Shown here piece after piece: positions 1 to 9,841 of a DNA stretch of 64,000 nucleotides. The translations under genes and the position numbers were made by a program. The stretch is from Taylorella asinigenitalis ATCC 700933 (lineage in GTDB: Bacteria; Pseudomonadota; Gammaproteobacteria; Burkholderiales; Burkholderiaceae_B): positions 310,001 to 374,000 of the forward strand of contig NZ_JHXN01000001.1 of NCBI RefSeq assembly GCF_000687755.1. The letters run 5' to 3'. Position 1 is the stretch's first letter. Each line of letters begins with the position of its first letter. The notes beneath the pieces were generated by a model. It saw only the letters and a program-made list of their open reading frames with translations, did not search any database and was not told where the DNA came from.

Positions 1-283
1 CGCCATAAGCTTTGTTATATTCGTCAGCTAAAGTAGTTGCGATAATGTTATATGGACCTGATGCACCACCAGTTGCAATCGTTACGAATTTGGTTTCTAA
101 ACCTTCTGATTTAGCTGTATCAGATGAAGTTTCAGGAGCTTTAGTTTCTTGTGTTACCGTTTTAGTTTCTGTGGTTGTGGTTTCAGTTTTGCTGGTTGTT
201 TTGTTAGTATCCTCTTTTTCTCCACATGCTGCCAAGGCAACTAATACGAAGGCTAAAATGCTAGTCGTTTTAAACAATTTCAT
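1..283 (-). CDS. TRAP transporter TAXI-family solute-binding lipoprotein (5' part only)
   Basis: The gene starts at 283 on the minus strand and runs off the left edge, so only about 94 N-terminal residues are visible. The protein begins MKLFKTTSILAFVLVALAAC, a lipoprotein signal peptide with lipobox LAAC, followed by a Thr/Lys/Glu-rich linker of about 45 residues. Then comes FVTIATGGASGPYNII, which resembles the start of the TAXI branch of TRAP solute-binding proteins (normally a glycine-rich ATGG..G.YY segment). A GGAG Shine-Dalgarno lies at about 290-294. By family it would bind a small organic acid or amino acid in the periplasm and deliver it to a fused TRAP permease, which is outside the window. 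The call rests on a short stretch; the lipoprotein nature is secure. Confidence 0.72.
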   Translation of the reverse strand, partial: MKLFKTTSILAFVLVALAACGEKEDTNKTTSKTETTTTETKTVTQETKAPETSSDTAKSEGLETKFVTIATGGASGPYNIIATTLADEYNKAYG

Positions 284-308
284 AAAATACTCCTAAATAA
301 ATTGCACT

Positions 309-337
309 AGTATATTTAATTAATAGTAACATTTGAA
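309..337 (-). promoter_or_regulatory. candidate sigma-70 promoter for the TAXI lipoprotein gene
   Basis: On the minus strand, TTCAAA (332-337) and TATACT (309-314) are separated by 17 bases. A start around 302 would leave a short leader containing the GGAG site before the ATG at 283. Predicted from sequence only. Confidence 0.45.
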
Positions 338-380
338 TTTAAAACTTTAACTAGTAAAACCACTATTAGGAAATCCACTT

Positions 381-731
381 ATGAGTAAGCAAGAAGATAA
401 TGAAGAGGATTTTGAATATAACTATACGAAAAATGAATTAAAGAATAAATATATGGCTGGAATGTTAGGTATTTTTGGTGGAGTTATAGGGATGCATAAA
501 TTCTACCTAAACCAGAACTCTCTTGGACTGCTATATTCAATTCTTAGTTTAATCTTTGTTATCGCTACTGGCCTTTTAGTTCAATTAACTGAAAATAAAG
601 CCTTTTTGTTTTTAGCCGCTGTTCCGTATGCGATTGCCTTATATTCTATTTATGAAGGAATTATGTTAATCCGTATGAAAGATGAAGTTTTTAATGCAAA
701 ATACAACAAATCTGAGCTAAATTTAGAGTAA
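381..731 (+). CDS. TM2 domain-containing membrane protein
   Basis: The 116-residue protein has a charged, acidic N-terminus of about 24 residues, then a TM2-type domain: a first helix around GMLGIFGGVIGMHKFYLN, the G-H-x-FYL signature, a second helix (SLGLLYSILSLIFVIATGLLV), and a third hydrophobic segment (FLFLAAVPYAIALYSIYEGIMLI). TM2 proteins are small inner-membrane proteins of poorly defined function. It is divergent from the TAXI lipoprotein gene and followed by tRNA-Arg. The family call is good; no specific role can be given. Confidence 0.75.
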   Translation: MSKQEDNEEDFEYNYTKNELKNKYMAGMLGIFGGVIGMHKFYLNQNSLGLLYSILSLIFVIATGLLVQLTENKAFLFLAAVPYAIALYSIYEGIMLIRMKDEVFNAKYNKSELNLE

Positions 732-734
732 TTA

Positions 735-763
735 TTGATTTAGAATACGCTCAACATTAAAAT
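735..763 (+). promoter_or_regulatory. candidate sigma-70 promoter for tRNA-Arg
   Basis: TTGATT (735-740) and TAAAAT (758-763) are spaced by 17 bases, placing a start about 7-8 bases before the tRNA 5' end at 778. Prediction only. Confidence 0.5.
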
Positions 764-777
764 AATAGTTTCCTTTA

Positions 778-855
778 GCGCCCGTAGCTCAGTTGGATTA
801 GAGTACTTGGCTACGAACCAAGGGGTCGTGGGTTCAAATCCTGCCGGGCGCGCCA
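778..855 (+). tRNA. tRNA-Arg (anticodon ACG)
   Basis: A cloverleaf can be folded: acceptor GCGCCCG/CGGGCGC, D arm GCTC/GAGT, anticodon stem CTTGG/CCAAG with loop CTACGAA (anticodon ACG), and T arm GTGGG-TTCAAAT-CCTGC. The discriminator base is G and CCA is encoded (853-855). ACG would be edited to ICG by TadA and read CGU/CGC/CGA. Confidence 0.95.
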
Positions 856-890
856 TTACTTTTTAAGAATTAATATACTTCGTAAGCCCT

Positions 891-2009
891 TCACCACTGA
901 TTTCCCTGATAGAATTTCACTCTTCCCTCTTCAACAGTTATAAGAACGCTTTCGTGCTTTATGGCTATTTCTCTATCTGTACCCATTTGATGGACATTTT
1001 GTAATTGCCTAACTATTTCAGCCATTTTTCGATGATTTGGATTGTATTGATTTAGCTCACCCAATATATAACGCAGTAGATTTTTCTGCCGAAGTTCTGA
1101 TATATATCTCCAATGTAGAAGATCAAAAGAAGCTGCCTCTTTTTTTCTATGAATACCAAATTCCAAATTAACGTAAAGTGCGTCTATTTTTGCTAATTCT
1201 ACTAGAAGATCTTGAACGTCTTCACAATATTGACCAAACCTGCCCACATTTTCTGGCCAAGTCCAAAATATATCAGAAAATGCCTCTGACAAATGGTTTC
1301 TTATAGATCCACGACTAAATTTAGGATCATTATTACTTGGGTCCTCAATATATTTGATATTGGCATTTTCTAATAATTTTCTATCAATCCTTCTGTGTAA
1401 TAGTGGACGATGAAAACGTATTCCTTCTTTGGTAGAAACAGAAGGCATACCTTGCATTCCTAAAATTCCAGTGCCTCGAATTAATCTAAAAAGAATTGTT
1501 TCGGCTTGATCAACAATATGATGAGCTAGAAGCACATCTGATATGTTTAAGGATCTGCATTTATCAATGATGGCTCTATACCTCGCTGTTCGAGCAGCTT
1601 CTTCAATTCCTTTTTTGGAGCTTTCAATAACAACATAAAGAATATGAATTAGAAAACCATGCTTCTGAGCAAAATTTAGATTGTGTTCAACCCATTCATC
1701 CGCTGTGGCAATAAGCCCGTGGTGAACGTGCATTAAGTGAAGTTCAATATTGTACCTATCAGCTGAATTTTGTGCCTTCAAAGCAAGGGTGATTGAATCA
1801 GCTCCACCACTAAAACCTAAGGCGACTTTATCTATACCGAGATCTGAAAATTCCTTAAAACATTTATCAACGTCATAGTCTTTGAAACGTTGGAAAGCTT
1901 GAATAAATTCAATATTTTTTTTTTCTTTTTCAGTTAAATCCCTATCTGGTGCAGTAGTCTTAATTCTAAAGTCGTAAGTACTATCACGTTTTTTCTGCAA
2001 CTCGTCCAT
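891..2009 (-). CDS. tilS: tRNA(Ile)-lysidine synthase
   Basis: TilS attaches lysine to C34 of tRNA-Ile(CAU) using ATP, so that it decodes AUA instead of AUG. The N-type ATP pyrophosphatase motif SGGADS is visible around residues 67-72, followed by HVHHGL and [21 protein letters not shown], typical of the family. At 372 residues it is somewhat short, with a reduced C-terminal region. The chosen ATG lies inside the end of accA (26-base overlap) and gives about 45 extra charged N-terminal residues before the catalytic domain; no internal Met offers an alternative, so a non-ATG start is possible. The order cysS-accA-tilS is common in Burkholderiales, where lysC often follows; here a tRNA follows instead. 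Confidence 0.88.
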   Translation of the reverse strand: MDELQKKRDSTYDFRIKTTAPDRDLTEKEKKNIEFIQAFQRFKDYDVDKCFKEFSDLGIDKVALGFSGGADSITLALKAQNSADRYNIELHLMHVHHGLIATADEWVEHNLNFAQKHGFLIHILYVVIESSKKGIEEAARTARYRAIIDKCRSLNISDVLLAHHIVDQAETILFRLIRGTGILGMQGMPSVSTKEGIRFHRPLLHRRIDRKLLENANIKYIEDPSNNDPKFSRGSIRNHLSEAFSDIFWTWPENVGRFGQYCEDVQDLLVELAKIDALYVNLEFGIHRKKEAASFDLLHWRYISELRQKNLLRYILGELNQYNPNHRKMAEIVRQLQNVHQMGTDREIAIKHESVLITVEEGRVKFYQGNQW

Positions 2010-2946
2010 AAGACATCAACCTCTGTATGCGTCGCTCAATAAGTTGCTCTGGAGCTATGCCTTCTAATTGTTTGAGTGACTCATTTAAAATTCGCTTTAA
2101 ATTTTTTGCTGTCAAAGTTGGATTGCGATGAGCACCTCCAACTGGTTCTGGAACAACTTTATCTATCAATCCAAACTCTAGAATCTTATCGGCTGTGATA
2201 CCTAAAGCTTCAGCTGCCAAAGAAGCTTTATCTGCACTTCTCCATAAGATTGAAGCACATCCTTCTGGAGAAATAACTGCATATGTAGAGTACTGCAACA
2301 TATGCACAAAATCACCTACGGCAATTGCTAGAGCTCCTCCAGAACCACCCTCGCCTATTATGGTGGCAATGATCGGTACTCTTAGCTCAGCCATTGCATA
2401 CAAATTATGTCCTATAGCTTCAGACTGACCTCTTTCCTCAGCACCCACCCCAGGATATGCACCTGGAGTATCAACAAAAGTGAAAATAGGAATATTGAAT
2501 TTTTCAGCAAGCTTCATCAATCTTAAAGCTTTGCGATATCCCTCTGGACGGGGCATACCAAAATTACGTTTAGCCCTTTCCTTAGTATCGCGTCCCTTTT
2601 GATGGCCTATAACCATACAAGGTTCACCATTAAAACGTGCAAGCCCACCTATAATCGACAAGTCATCAGCATACATGCGATCACCATGTAGCTCGTGAAA
2701 GTCAGAAAATATACTTTTAACGTAGTCCATGGTGTAAGGACGTTGAGGATGACGTGCAACTAGTGCAGTTTGCCAAGGGGTAAGCTTATCGTATATAGAT
2801 TTAGTAAGAGATTCACTTTTGGCTTGAAGCTTAGAAACCTCTTCAGATATATCAATCACGTCCTCTGTAGAAACATTACGAAGTTGTTCGATTTTTTGTT
2901 CTAATTCTTCAATCGGCTTTTCGAACTCAAGAAATGTGTTTTTCAT
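1984..2946 (-). CDS. accA: acetyl-CoA carboxylase carboxyltransferase subunit alpha
   Basis: With AccD it transfers the carboxyl group from carboxybiotin to acetyl-CoA, giving malonyl-CoA for fatty acid synthesis. The 320-residue length is normal. The N-terminal helical region ([18 protein letters not shown]) is followed by the crotonase-like core, with [31 protein letters not shown] and the oxyanion-hole region [16 protein letters not shown]. It sits 56 bases downstream of cysS and overlaps tilS, suggesting co-transcription. Confidence 0.97.
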   Translation of the reverse strand: MKNTFLEFEKPIEELEQKIEQLRNVSTEDVIDISEEVSKLQAKSESLTKSIYDKLTPWQTALVARHPQRPYTMDYVKSIFSDFHELHGDRMYADDLSIIGGLARFNGEPCMVIGHQKGRDTKERAKRNFGMPRPEGYRKALRLMKLAEKFNIPIFTFVDTPGAYPGVGAEERGQSEAIGHNLYAMAELRVPIIATIIGEGGSGGALAIAVGDFVHMLQYSTYAVISPEGCASILWRSADKASLAAEALGITADKILEFGLIDKVVPEPVGGAHRNPTLTAKNLKRILNESLKQLEGIAPEQLIERRIQRLMSYGRVAEKT

Positions 2947-3002
2947 AATTTTAGGCGTAAATTGAGATAAGTAATAATATCATTCATTGATTTTAATGTC
3001 AC

Positions 3003-4454
3003 TTAGGTTCGTCGCCAATTTGTAATTCCACCTGGCTTATCTTCAAGTTCAATACCAGCCCTCTTAAGCTTTTCCCTAATTTCATCTGCAGCTTTGAAAT
3101 TTTTGTTGGTTTTCGCTGACTTACGATCCAAAATCAATTGTTCAATTTCAGAATCGGACAAAGAATCAATATTTGAATTACTAATTTGAACTTTAGAATA
3201 TCTTGTAGAGGTTCGAAAATACAACTTAGGTTCAATAACAAAAAGACCTAAAACGCGACCTAATGCGACTAATAAGTTTAATAATTCTTTAGACTTTGTT
3301 TTATTAATTTCAGTATTTAATTCAAATAAGATAGAGATGGCTAAGGAAGTATTGAAATCATCATCCATCGCTTGCTTAAATTTTGAGGCAAATTGGTTAG
3401 ACCAATCAATTTGTACATCCTCAATATCAAAGTTACTTAAGGTTTGGTAGAACCTATCAAGGGCGGCCTGTGCATCAATTAAATTATCTGGCGTAAAATT
3501 TTGAGCACTTCTGTAGTGATTACGAACAATAAAAAAACGTAGCATTTCTGCTTCGCGAACATTGTAGTTATACTCAGATTCATCGTCTGAAATATCACCG
3601 ACAGCTACCGTCTGACGAATTGTCTTAAAATTTCCAAGAGATTTAGACATTTTGTCGTTATCGACCATCAAAGGTCCGCAATGCATCCATATGCGAGCTA
3701 AATCTATCTCGTAAGCACCCTCAGATTGAGCAATTTCATTCTCGTGATGTGGAAATTTCAAATCTGGTCCGCCTCCGTGTATATCCAAAGGTAGTCCAAG
3801 CAATTCCTTACTCATAGCAGAACATTCTATGTGCCATCCTGGACGCCCGAAACCATATGGTGACTTCCATTTTGAGTCCTCAGGCTCAGTCTCCTTAGCT
3901 GCTTTCCATAAAACAAAATCAAGAGGGTCTTGTTTGGCTTCGGAAACTGCCACCCTCTCACCGGATCTCATATCATCTAATGACCTACCAGAGAGCTTGC
4001 CGTAGGGTTCAAATTTACGTACAGAAAAGTTAACATCGTTATCCTCAGATTTGTACGCAAGGCCCTTAGATTCAAGTTTTTTGATAATCTCTAACATCCC
4101 ACTTACATGTTGAGTTGCCCTAGGTTCGTAATCTGGTGGCAATACCCCCAAAGCCCGCTCATCTGCATGCATGGCGTCCGTGTAAAACTTTGTCACTTCG
4201 CTTAATTTCTTATTAGTGGCAACAGCTTTTTTTATTATTTTGTCGTCTATATCAGTAATGTTTCTAACATATTTAACTTCGTATCCCTTCAATCTTAGCC
4301 ACCTACAGATAACATCAAAACTAACAAGCATGCGGGCATGGCCAAGATGACAAAAATCATAAACAGTGATTCCACAAACATACATGCGAATTTTGTTAGG
4401 TTCAACAGGCTTTAAATCTTGTTTTTGACGAGTCAGAGAGTCGTATATTTGCAT
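3003..4454 (-). CDS. cysS: cysteinyl-tRNA synthetase
   Basis: A class I aminoacyl-tRNA synthetase that charges tRNA-Cys. The 483 residues show [16 protein letters not shown] (zinc-ligand Cys plus HIGH-type motif), [21 protein letters not shown] and KMSKSLGN, all characteristic of CysRS. The C-terminus ends with [18 protein letters not shown], the usual anticodon-binding end. It is divergent from the TPR protein gene with only 14 bases between starts, so its promoter must overlap the neighbouring coding sequence. Confidence 0.97.
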   Translation of the reverse strand: MQIYDSLTRQKQDLKPVEPNKIRMYVCGITVYDFCHLGHARMLVSFDVICRWLRLKGYEVKYVRNITDIDDKIIKKAVATNKKLSEVTKFYTDAMHADERALGVLPPDYEPRATQHVSGMLEIIKKLESKGLAYKSEDNDVNFSVRKFEPYGKLSGRSLDDMRSGERVAVSEAKQDPLDFVLWKAAKETEPEDSKWKSPYGFGRPGWHIECSAMSKELLGLPLDIHGGGPDLKFPHHENEIAQSEGAYEIDLARIWMHCGPLMVDNDKMSKSLGNFKTIRQTVAVGDISDDESEYNYNVREAEMLRFFIVRNHYRSAQNFTPDNLIDAQAALDRFYQTLSNFDIEDVQIDWSNQFASKFKQAMDDDFNTSLAISILFELNTEINKTKSKELLNLLVALGRVLGLFVIEPKLYFRTSTRYSKVQISNSNIDSLSDSEIEQLILDRKSAKTNKNFKAADEIREKLKRAGIELEDKPGGITNWRRT

Positions 4455-4468
4455 TTGAAAAGTATAAA

Positions 4469-5131
4469 ATGGATAAAATTTTCCATAAGTTTAACCTTAG
4501 AAATTCTATTTTGAAAAATATTAAACACATTGCATTAGCGATTTTGATGATTACGGGAGCATTGCCAACCTTAGCTGCGGAGAAGGATTACAGCAATGAA
4601 GGTGGCTCAACTACTGTTGCTAGATTTCTAGACATTTTTACGCCCTCAGTAGATACATCCATTCCTGAAAGTCGCACTGACTTAGCAAACAGAATCAACG
4701 GTCTTATAAACCAAGGCAAACTTAATGAAGCTCTGCGAGAAATCAAGAAGAATCAAACAGATGATTTAAAGCATATTGCACCTCAAGTTGATGTTCAACT
4801 TATATTTTTAGAGGGACGGGTTTATGAAAGACAAAATAATCTTAAAAAATCTTTAGAAACTTACCGTAACATGACGCAGTCGTACCCAGAGCTTCCTGAA
4901 CCGTGGAATAATATTGCCGTTATACAATTACGGCTTGGGCTGTTAGAAGAAGCAAAGCAATCGTTAGAGCAAGCTATTTCCATCAATCCAAACTATGGTG
5001 TCGCTCAAAAAAATCTCGGCATAGTATATGCACTTAAATCGCGAGAGCATTTTCAGAAGGCTGGGAGGCTTGGGGTTTCGGGGGCGTCCAACAAAGCTAA
5101 AGAGCTTGATCATCTAATTAAAGGAAAATAG
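4469..5131 (+). CDS. exported tetratricopeptide repeat protein
   Basis: The 220-residue protein has a hydrophobic signal segment ([22 protein letters not shown], cleavage probably after LAA) and then TPR-like helical repeats. These are clear at about 85-190, for example [39 protein letters not shown] (WNNIA is typical) and [30 protein letters not shown]. TPRs bind proteins; the partner is unknown. It lies 4 bases upstream of the cyclophilin gene, a pairing that suggests an envelope protein-folding context. No convincing Shine-Dalgarno precedes the ATG at 4469. Confidence 0.75.
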   Translation: MDKIFHKFNLRNSILKNIKHIALAILMITGALPTLAAEKDYSNEGGSTTVARFLDIFTPSVDTSIPESRTDLANRINGLINQGKLNEALREIKKNQTDDLKHIAPQVDVQLIFLEGRVYERQNNLKKSLETYRNMTQSYPELPEPWNNIAVIQLRLGLLEEAKQSLEQAISINPNYGVAQKNLGIVYALKSREHFQKAGRLGVSGASNKAKELDHLIKGK

Positions 5132-5135
5132 GGAT

Positions 5136-5726
5136 ATGAAAAAATTAATTAATACTTTATTATTTGCGTCTATAATTCCCGTGTCTTTAAACATACACGC
5201 ACAAACACAGGAGAAAAAAATGACTAAACAAAATGTAACTCTCGATACTAATAAAGGTGTTATCACGCTTGAACTTGATTTAGAAAAAGCACCTAAAACT
5301 TCACAAAATTTTATTGAATACGTAAAAGCTGGTCACTACGATGGGGTTATTTTTCACCGCGTTATCAAAGGTTTTATGATTCAAGGTGGGGGCTTTGCAC
5401 CAGGCATGTCTGAGAAATCTACTCGTGAACCGATCCAAAATGAAGCAGATAACGGTCTTAAAAACGACAAATACACTGTAGCAATGGCTCGTACCAATGA
5501 TCCTCATTCAGCATCAGCTCAGTTCTTTATTAATACTGCGGATAATGATTTTTTAAACTTTAAATCTAAAGACGCACAAGGTTGGGGATATGCTGTTTTC
5601 GGTAAAGTTGTTGGCGGTACTGAAGTTGTAGACGAAATCGAAAATGTTAGTACTGGTAGCCGTGGTTTCCATAACGATGTTCCTAAAGAAGACGTGATTA
5701 TCCAAAAGGCAACTTTAGTTGAATAA
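5136..5726 (+). CDS. ppiB: cyclophilin-type peptidyl-prolyl isomerase with signal peptide
   Basis: The 196 residues comprise a signal peptide ([23 protein letters not shown]) followed by a full cyclophilin domain that resembles the cytoplasmic PpiB type: [69 protein letters not shown], and the end [18 protein letters not shown]. It catalyses proline cis/trans isomerisation. The first ATG (5136) has AAGGA at 5121-5125. A second in-frame ATG at 5220 (Met29, [10 protein letters not shown]) has its own AGGAG six bases upstream and would give a cytoplasmic protein of the usual PpiB length. It overlaps lpxH by 8 bases. Confidence 0.93.
   Translation: MKKLINTLLFASIIPVSLNIHAQTQEKKMTKQNVTLDTNKGVITLELDLEKAPKTSQNFIEYVKAGHYDGVIFHRVIKGFMIQGGGFAPGMSEKSTREPIQNEADNGLKNDKYTVAMARTNDPHSASAQFFINTADNDFLNFKSKDAQGWGYAVFGKVVGGTEVVDEIENVSTGSRGFHNDVPKEDVIIQKATLVE
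5209..5222 (+). promoter_or_regulatory. internal ribosome binding site and second start within ppiB
   Basis: AGGAG at 5209-5213 lies six bases before an in-frame ATG at 5220-5222, immediately after the encoded signal peptide. Translation from here would make a leaderless, cytoplasmic cyclophilin from the same mRNA. Use of the site is inferred. Confidence 0.55.
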
Positions 5727-6489
5727 ACTAAATATTAGCGGCTCTACATTCTTGGTCTCAGATATTCATCTGGGGCCAGATATTCCACAAACAAATTCTC
5801 ATTTCTACGATTTCCTTTTCTCCATTCAATCCGAGGCAAACGCCCTTTTCATAATTGGCGATTTGTTTGAAGTTTGGATTGGAGATGATCTTTTAAATAA
5901 AAATCCCCCTGCTTGGCTTACGGAAGCCATCGAGAAATTAACTAATTTTGCCAGTGCAGTTCCTACCTACTTTATTCATGGTAATCGTGATTTTTTAATT
6001 GGAAAAAAATTTTCAAAAACAACTGGTATTAAGCTTTTGCCTGAAGAAGTAATAATTAAAACTCAAAACGAAAAATACATTCATATTTCTCACGGAGATC
6101 AGCTCTGTTTAGATGACCCAGGCTATATAAAGATGCGAAAATTATTTAGAAATAAACTTCTTCAACGTATTTTTTTAAGCCTTAGCATTAACCGAAGAAC
6201 TACAATTGCAAATAAAATTAGATGCAAAAGTAAATTAAACAAAAAAAGTGGTCATTTTTATTTAGATATTGCTCAAAGGGCGGTAGATAAAATATTTTTT
6301 AAAAATCCTAACGTTAGTACCATTATTCATGGTCATACACATAGACCCGCTATTCATGAGCATGGTTTCATAACTAGATATGTTCTACCAGATTGGGATT
6401 ACGATCAAGACAGTAGAGGTGGTTTCTTAGTAATTACATCTGATGGTCAAATAATTACAAAATATTCCATACCCAAAGAGCAACAATAG
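5719..6489 (+). CDS. lpxH: UDP-2,3-diacylglucosamine diphosphatase (lipid A synthesis)
   Basis: LpxH hydrolyses UDP-2,3-diacylglucosamine to lipid X and UMP at the inner membrane. The calcineurin-like phosphoesterase motifs are in order: LVSDIHLG (DxH), [13 protein letters not shown] (GDxxD), [11 protein letters not shown] (GNRD), ISHGDQ and IIHGHTHRP (GHxH). Length 256 is close to the family. Translation appears to begin at a TTG (5719) overlapping the end of ppiB by 8 bases, a coupled arrangement. The 3' end overlaps the convergent uppP by 35 bases. Confidence 0.93.
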   Translation: MNKLNISGSTFLVSDIHLGPDIPQTNSHFYDFLFSIQSEANALFIIGDLFEVWIGDDLLNKNPPAWLTEAIEKLTNFASAVPTYFIHGNRDFLIGKKFSKTTGIKLLPEEVIIKTQNEKYIHISHGDQLCLDDPGYIKMRKLFRNKLLQRIFLSLSINRRTTIANKIRCKSKLNKKSGHFYLDIAQRAVDKIFFKNPNVSTIIHGHTHRPAIHEHGFITRYVLPDWDYDQDSRGGFLVITSDGQIITKYSIPKEQQ

Positions 6490-7312
6490 CCCCAAATATA
6501 ATGCGATACCATGCAAATGGCACGTAAGAATGCTTAGCAACGAATCGCAACAAACCCTTAACAACAAATAGAGCACTGAAAAACGCAGTCACAAAACCTA
6601 TAACTACAGCAATAATATTGCTTTCACTTAATAGATGACCGTATTTATAAATACTGAGGGCTGTAGCTCCCATCATAGTTGGAATAGCTAAGAAAAAAGA
6701 AAATTCAGTGGCAACTTTACGTTCAATCCCAGCCATCATACCTGCAATAATAGATGCACCTGATCGTGAAGTACCAGGAATCATAGCTAAACATTGAGCA
6801 AATCCAACTGCCAATGCCTGCATGATAGATATCTCTTCTATACTTAGAGTCTTCGATTTAATCATTATATTTTCATCGTCTCTGACCCTTTTTGAAAACT
6901 CAGGCCTGCTCTCAACCCAAAGCATAATTAAACCGCCTAAAACCAATGTAATGGCATAGACTATAAATTGATCATCAAGCAGCTTTTTTATTTGTTTTAT
7001 AAATATTAGGCCTATAACAGCAGCTGGCAAAAAAGCTAAAAGAATATTTCGTACAAATAGAAGATCGGGCTTTCTAGCACGCATAGAGCCTGCAGCTATT
7101 TTTAATAACTCGCTTCTATATAGCCAAACAATTGCAAGAATGGATCCCAGCTGAATAACAATTTCGTAGACCTTATCTTGACCAGCGTCAAAATTAAGCC
7201 AATCACCGAGGATTAATAAATGGGCAGTGCTTGAGATGGGTAAAAATTCAGTAACACCCTCAACAACGCCTAAAATTGCAGCTTTTAACAAAAAGATAAA
7301 ATCACTACTCAT
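6455..7312 (-). CDS. uppP: undecaprenyl-diphosphate phosphatase
   Basis: UppP (BacA) dephosphorylates undecaprenyl diphosphate to recycle the peptidoglycan lipid carrier. The 285-residue, highly hydrophobic protein has the family signatures GVVEGVTEFLPISSTAHL near the N-terminus and PGTSRSGASIIAGM in the middle, plus about eight membrane segments. It begins one base after the suhB stop, suggesting translational coupling, and its end overlaps lpxH tail to tail. Confidence 0.95.
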   Translation of the reverse strand: MSSDFIFLLKAAILGVVEGVTEFLPISSTAHLLILGDWLNFDAGQDKVYEIVIQLGSILAIVWLYRSELLKIAAGSMRARKPDLLFVRNILLAFLPAAVIGLIFIKQIKKLLDDQFIVYAITLVLGGLIMLWVESRPEFSKRVRDDENIMIKSKTLSIEEISIMQALAVGFAQCLAMIPGTSRSGASIIAGMMAGIERKVATEFSFFLAIPTMMGATALSIYKYGHLLSESNIIAVVIGFVTAFFSALFVVKGLLRFVAKHSYVPFAWYRIIFGAIVALWVWNIL

Positions 7313-7313
7313 G

Positions 7314-8090
7314 TTATTTGAAGTGATTTATTAAATGTGGAAATAACTTCGGAGTCGACGCAATCATATTTCCCGTCTGCTTCCATGTTTGCTCTCCTTG
7401 GAAATCTCCAACGAGTCCGCCTGCCTCAACAATTAATAATGTGGCCGCAGCAATATCCCAATTTTGCAATCCAGCACCGAAATATGCATCAAATCTACCG
7501 CAGGCAACATATGCCAATTCAAGTACTGTCGACCCAAGTCTTCTGAACCCACCAGAATGCATAATTAAATCTTTAGACTTATTTGCGTAGTCTTCAACAG
7601 AATCATTTTTAGAATGTGGAAAACGTGCAGAAACCAAAGCATCAGATAAAGACTTAACACCACTGACACGAATTCGCCTATCATTCAAAAATGCTCCACT
7701 TCCTCGAGATGCAGTAAACAACTCATTCCTAGAAGGATCATAAATGCAAGCTTGAACAATCTGCCCCCTATGAGCAAGTGCAATGGATACAGCATAATTA
7801 GGAGTGCCATGAACAAAATTGTTTGTACCGTCAATAGGGTCGATAATCCATACGTGGTCTGTATTTTGACCCTTTTGACCACCTGTCTCCTCTCCAAGGA
7901 TACTGTGTTCTGGATAAGCTTCGAGTAGCACTTCGATAATAGCCTCTTCAACTGCAGTATCTATATCAGTTACATAGTCGCCCGAATCCTTTTTAGAAAC
8001 TTTAATTTTTTCAGGTTCCAGACTAGCTCGATTAATAATTGAACCTGCTTTTCTTGCAGCTTTAATAGCGATAGCTAATTGAGGTTGCAT
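7314..8090 (-). CDS. suhB: inositol-1-monophosphatase family protein SuhB
   Basis: Mg-dependent phosphatase of the IMPase family; SuhB also assists rRNA antitermination in E. coli. Motifs seen are ILGEETGG, WIDPIDGTNNFVHG (DPxDG) and NWDIAAATLLIVEAGG (WDxAA). I chose the ATG at 8090 (MQPQLAIAIKAARKAG) because it matches the usual N-terminus; an upstream in-frame ATG at 8153 would add 21 hydrophobic, unconserved residues. It is divergent from trmJ across a 63-base AT-rich gap that must hold both promoters. Confidence 0.93.
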   Translation of the reverse strand: MQPQLAIAIKAARKAGSIINRASLEPEKIKVSKKDSGDYVTDIDTAVEEAIIEVLLEAYPEHSILGEETGGQKGQNTDHVWIIDPIDGTNNFVHGTPNYAVSIALAHRGQIVQACIYDPSRNELFTASRGSGAFLNDRRIRVSGVKSLSDALVSARFPHSKNDSVEDYANKSKDLIMHSGGFRRLGSTVLELAYVACGRFDAYFGAGLQNWDIAAATLLIVEAGGLVGDFQGEQTWKQTGNMIASTPKLFPHLINHFK

Positions 8091-8153
8091 ACTGTTTAAA
8101 TATAAAATTTTAAAAATTACTATTATATTAAAAACACCTTTTTTAAGCCTCAA

Positions 8154-8912
8154 ATGAATAAGACAATAAATTTATTCCTTCGCACAATATTTGTTTTAGA
8201 TAAAACATCTCATGGTGGCAATGTTGGAGCAGCTGCTCGAGCCTTAAAAACTATGCAGTTTAGTAATTTAGTGCTCTGTAATTCCTCTCTAAAAGATATT
8301 CATTTAAATTCAGATGCAATTGCTATGGCATCAAATGCACAGGACACATTGGCAAATATAAAAGTTGTAGAAAATTTATCACAAGCATTGTCAGAGGCGA
8401 CCTTAACATTTGCTATGACGGCACGAAAAAGAAAGGACTTTGAATCTGTAGATATTAGACAAATGGCAATAATTGCTCATAAGCATTTACTAGAAACTGA
8501 GAATCATAAAATTGCTGTTGTTATGGGGAATGAACAAAGTGGCTTAGATAACGCTTCTTTATATGATTTCAACTACGTAGTAAATATTCCTGCAAATCCT
8601 GAATATAGCTCATTAAATGTCGCACAAGCTTTGCAGTTGGCTGCTTGGGAACTTAGATATGAGTACATATTAACTGGTGAAATAAAGGAACAAATGATGG
8701 AGGGAGAGGACATTGCCACCCATGGGCAAATGAATCATTTAATTAAATCTGTTGAATCGATTTTAAGTGAATCGGGCTATGAAAAGGAAAAGCTTGCATC
8801 CCTAGAACGCAAGCTTACGCATATATTACTTAGAGCCAAAATTTCTAAAGAGGAAGTTCAAATGCTCCTCGGAATTGTCAAGTTCCTTAAAGCACAAAAT
8901 CCTAATTGTTAG
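8154..8912 (+). CDS. trmJ: tRNA (cytidine/uridine-2'-O-)-methyltransferase TrmJ
   Basis: SpoU/TrmH-type SAM-dependent methyltransferase that methylates the 2'-O of nucleotide 32 in several tRNAs. The knotted SPOUT fold motifs are visible: RTIFVLDKTSHGGNVGAAARALKTM (motif 1 N-GxxxRxxxxM), VVMGNEQSGLDN (motif 2) and VNIPANPEYSSLNVAQALQLAAWE (motif 3). Length 252 is typical. Its end overlaps the convergent mscS by 11 bases. Confidence 0.93.
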   Translation: MNKTINLFLRTIFVLDKTSHGGNVGAAARALKTMQFSNLVLCNSSLKDIHLNSDAIAMASNAQDTLANIKVVENLSQALSEATLTFAMTARKRKDFESVDIRQMAIIAHKHLLETENHKIAVVMGNEQSGLDNASLYDFNYVVNIPANPEYSSLNVAQALQLAAWELRYEYILTGEIKEQMMEGEDIATHGQMNHLIKSVESILSESGYEKEKLASLERKLTHILLRAKISKEEVQMLLGIVKFLKAQNPNC

Positions 8913-9789
8913 AAATCTTTTTCACCTCACTATCACCCTCAGCTTCAATTAGGGCTTCTTTTAAAGCTTTAGGGTTTTGAAATGTTTGTAGCTGTAATGG
9001 AACAGGAAGTTTGAATCCATTTTGTTCAAGGTGTTTTCGTGTATCCTTCATAAGCTTAGCCTGAAGATCCCAAAAAACACTTGCATGTGCCCAAACACGC
9101 ATAGTCACTATCACCACTGAATCTTTATAATCGGTAACAAGAACCTCATGTTTAGGGGATGTTAATACATCGGGGTCGGACTCTATCATATCGTTTAAAA
9201 CACGAATGGCTTTATCCAAATCATCTCCATAACTTATAGGTACTTGCAAATCCATACGTCTTTGCTGAGAGCGGCTAAAATTCGTAATCTGACTGCCCCA
9301 AACAACACTATTCGGTAGGGTTACTTGCATTCCATCAAGCTTAACCAGTTTAGTTAAAAACAAACCAACTTCAACAACAGTACCTGAAACATCAGTAGAG
9401 TGAACTGTGATGTAATCCCCTGTATTTAATGGTCTTAGAGCAATTAACATTATTCCAGAGGCGATATTTTGCAATGTCCCTTGCAGAGCTAAACCAATTG
9501 CTAAGCCTGCTGCACCTAAAGCTGCAATTAACGATGCCGTTTCAACACCAAATTGGGTAAGAACAATCAATATAACTACTATACGAATGGCCCATACAGC
9601 GATTGCTGTAATCATAGGCATAGCTGTTCTATCGACCGCCCTAGTTTTAGTTAATATATTTTTAAGGCCTTTTCCTATAAGATTTGATATCATCCATCCA
9701 ATGATCAGGATAACTGCGGCTGATACAAAGTTAACAAGAAATGACATGACCCATGGCTCCCAACGAGCCCATAAATCTTGTGTTTGCAT
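8902..9789 (-). CDS. mscS: small-conductance mechanosensitive channel (MscS type)
   Basis: The 295-residue protein has three N-terminal membrane segments, the Gly/Ala-rich pore helix GAAGLAIGLALQGTLQNIASGIMLI, then the beta and alpha/beta vestibule domain (DYITVHSTDVSGTVVEVGLFLTKL, LPNSVVWGSQITNFS). It opens under membrane tension to release solutes in hypo-osmotic shock. I chose the ATG at 9789, preceded by AGGTGA; an in-frame GTG three codons upstream overlaps that ribosome binding site. Confidence 0.93.
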   Translation of the reverse strand: MQTQDLWARWEPWVMSFLVNFVSAAVILIIGWMISNLIGKGLKNILTKTRAVDRTAMPMITAIAVWAIRIVVILIVLTQFGVETASLIAALGAAGLAIGLALQGTLQNIASGIMLIALRPLNTGDYITVHSTDVSGTVVEVGLFLTKLVKLDGMQVTLPNSVVWGSQITNFSRSQQRRMDLQVPISYGDDLDKAIRVLNDMIESDPDVLTSPKHEVLVTDYKDSVVIVTMRVWAHASVFWDLQAKLMKDTRKHLEQNGFKLPVPLQLQTFQNPKALKEALIEAEGDSEVKKISNN

Positions 9790-9841
9790 GAAAATCACCT
9801 AGAAATATTAAAATAGAATCTAATAATTTTAATTGATAAGT

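Noticed and set aside
12-296. 94-codon plus-strand open frame at the left edge
   Set aside because: It is the antisense shadow of the TAXI lipoprotein gene on the minus strand, which has a lipobox, a ribosome binding site and a recognisable domain.
8091-8153. Longer N-terminus for suhB
   Set aside because: The added hydrophobic residues are unlike SuhB and would fill the only promoter space between suhB and trmJ.
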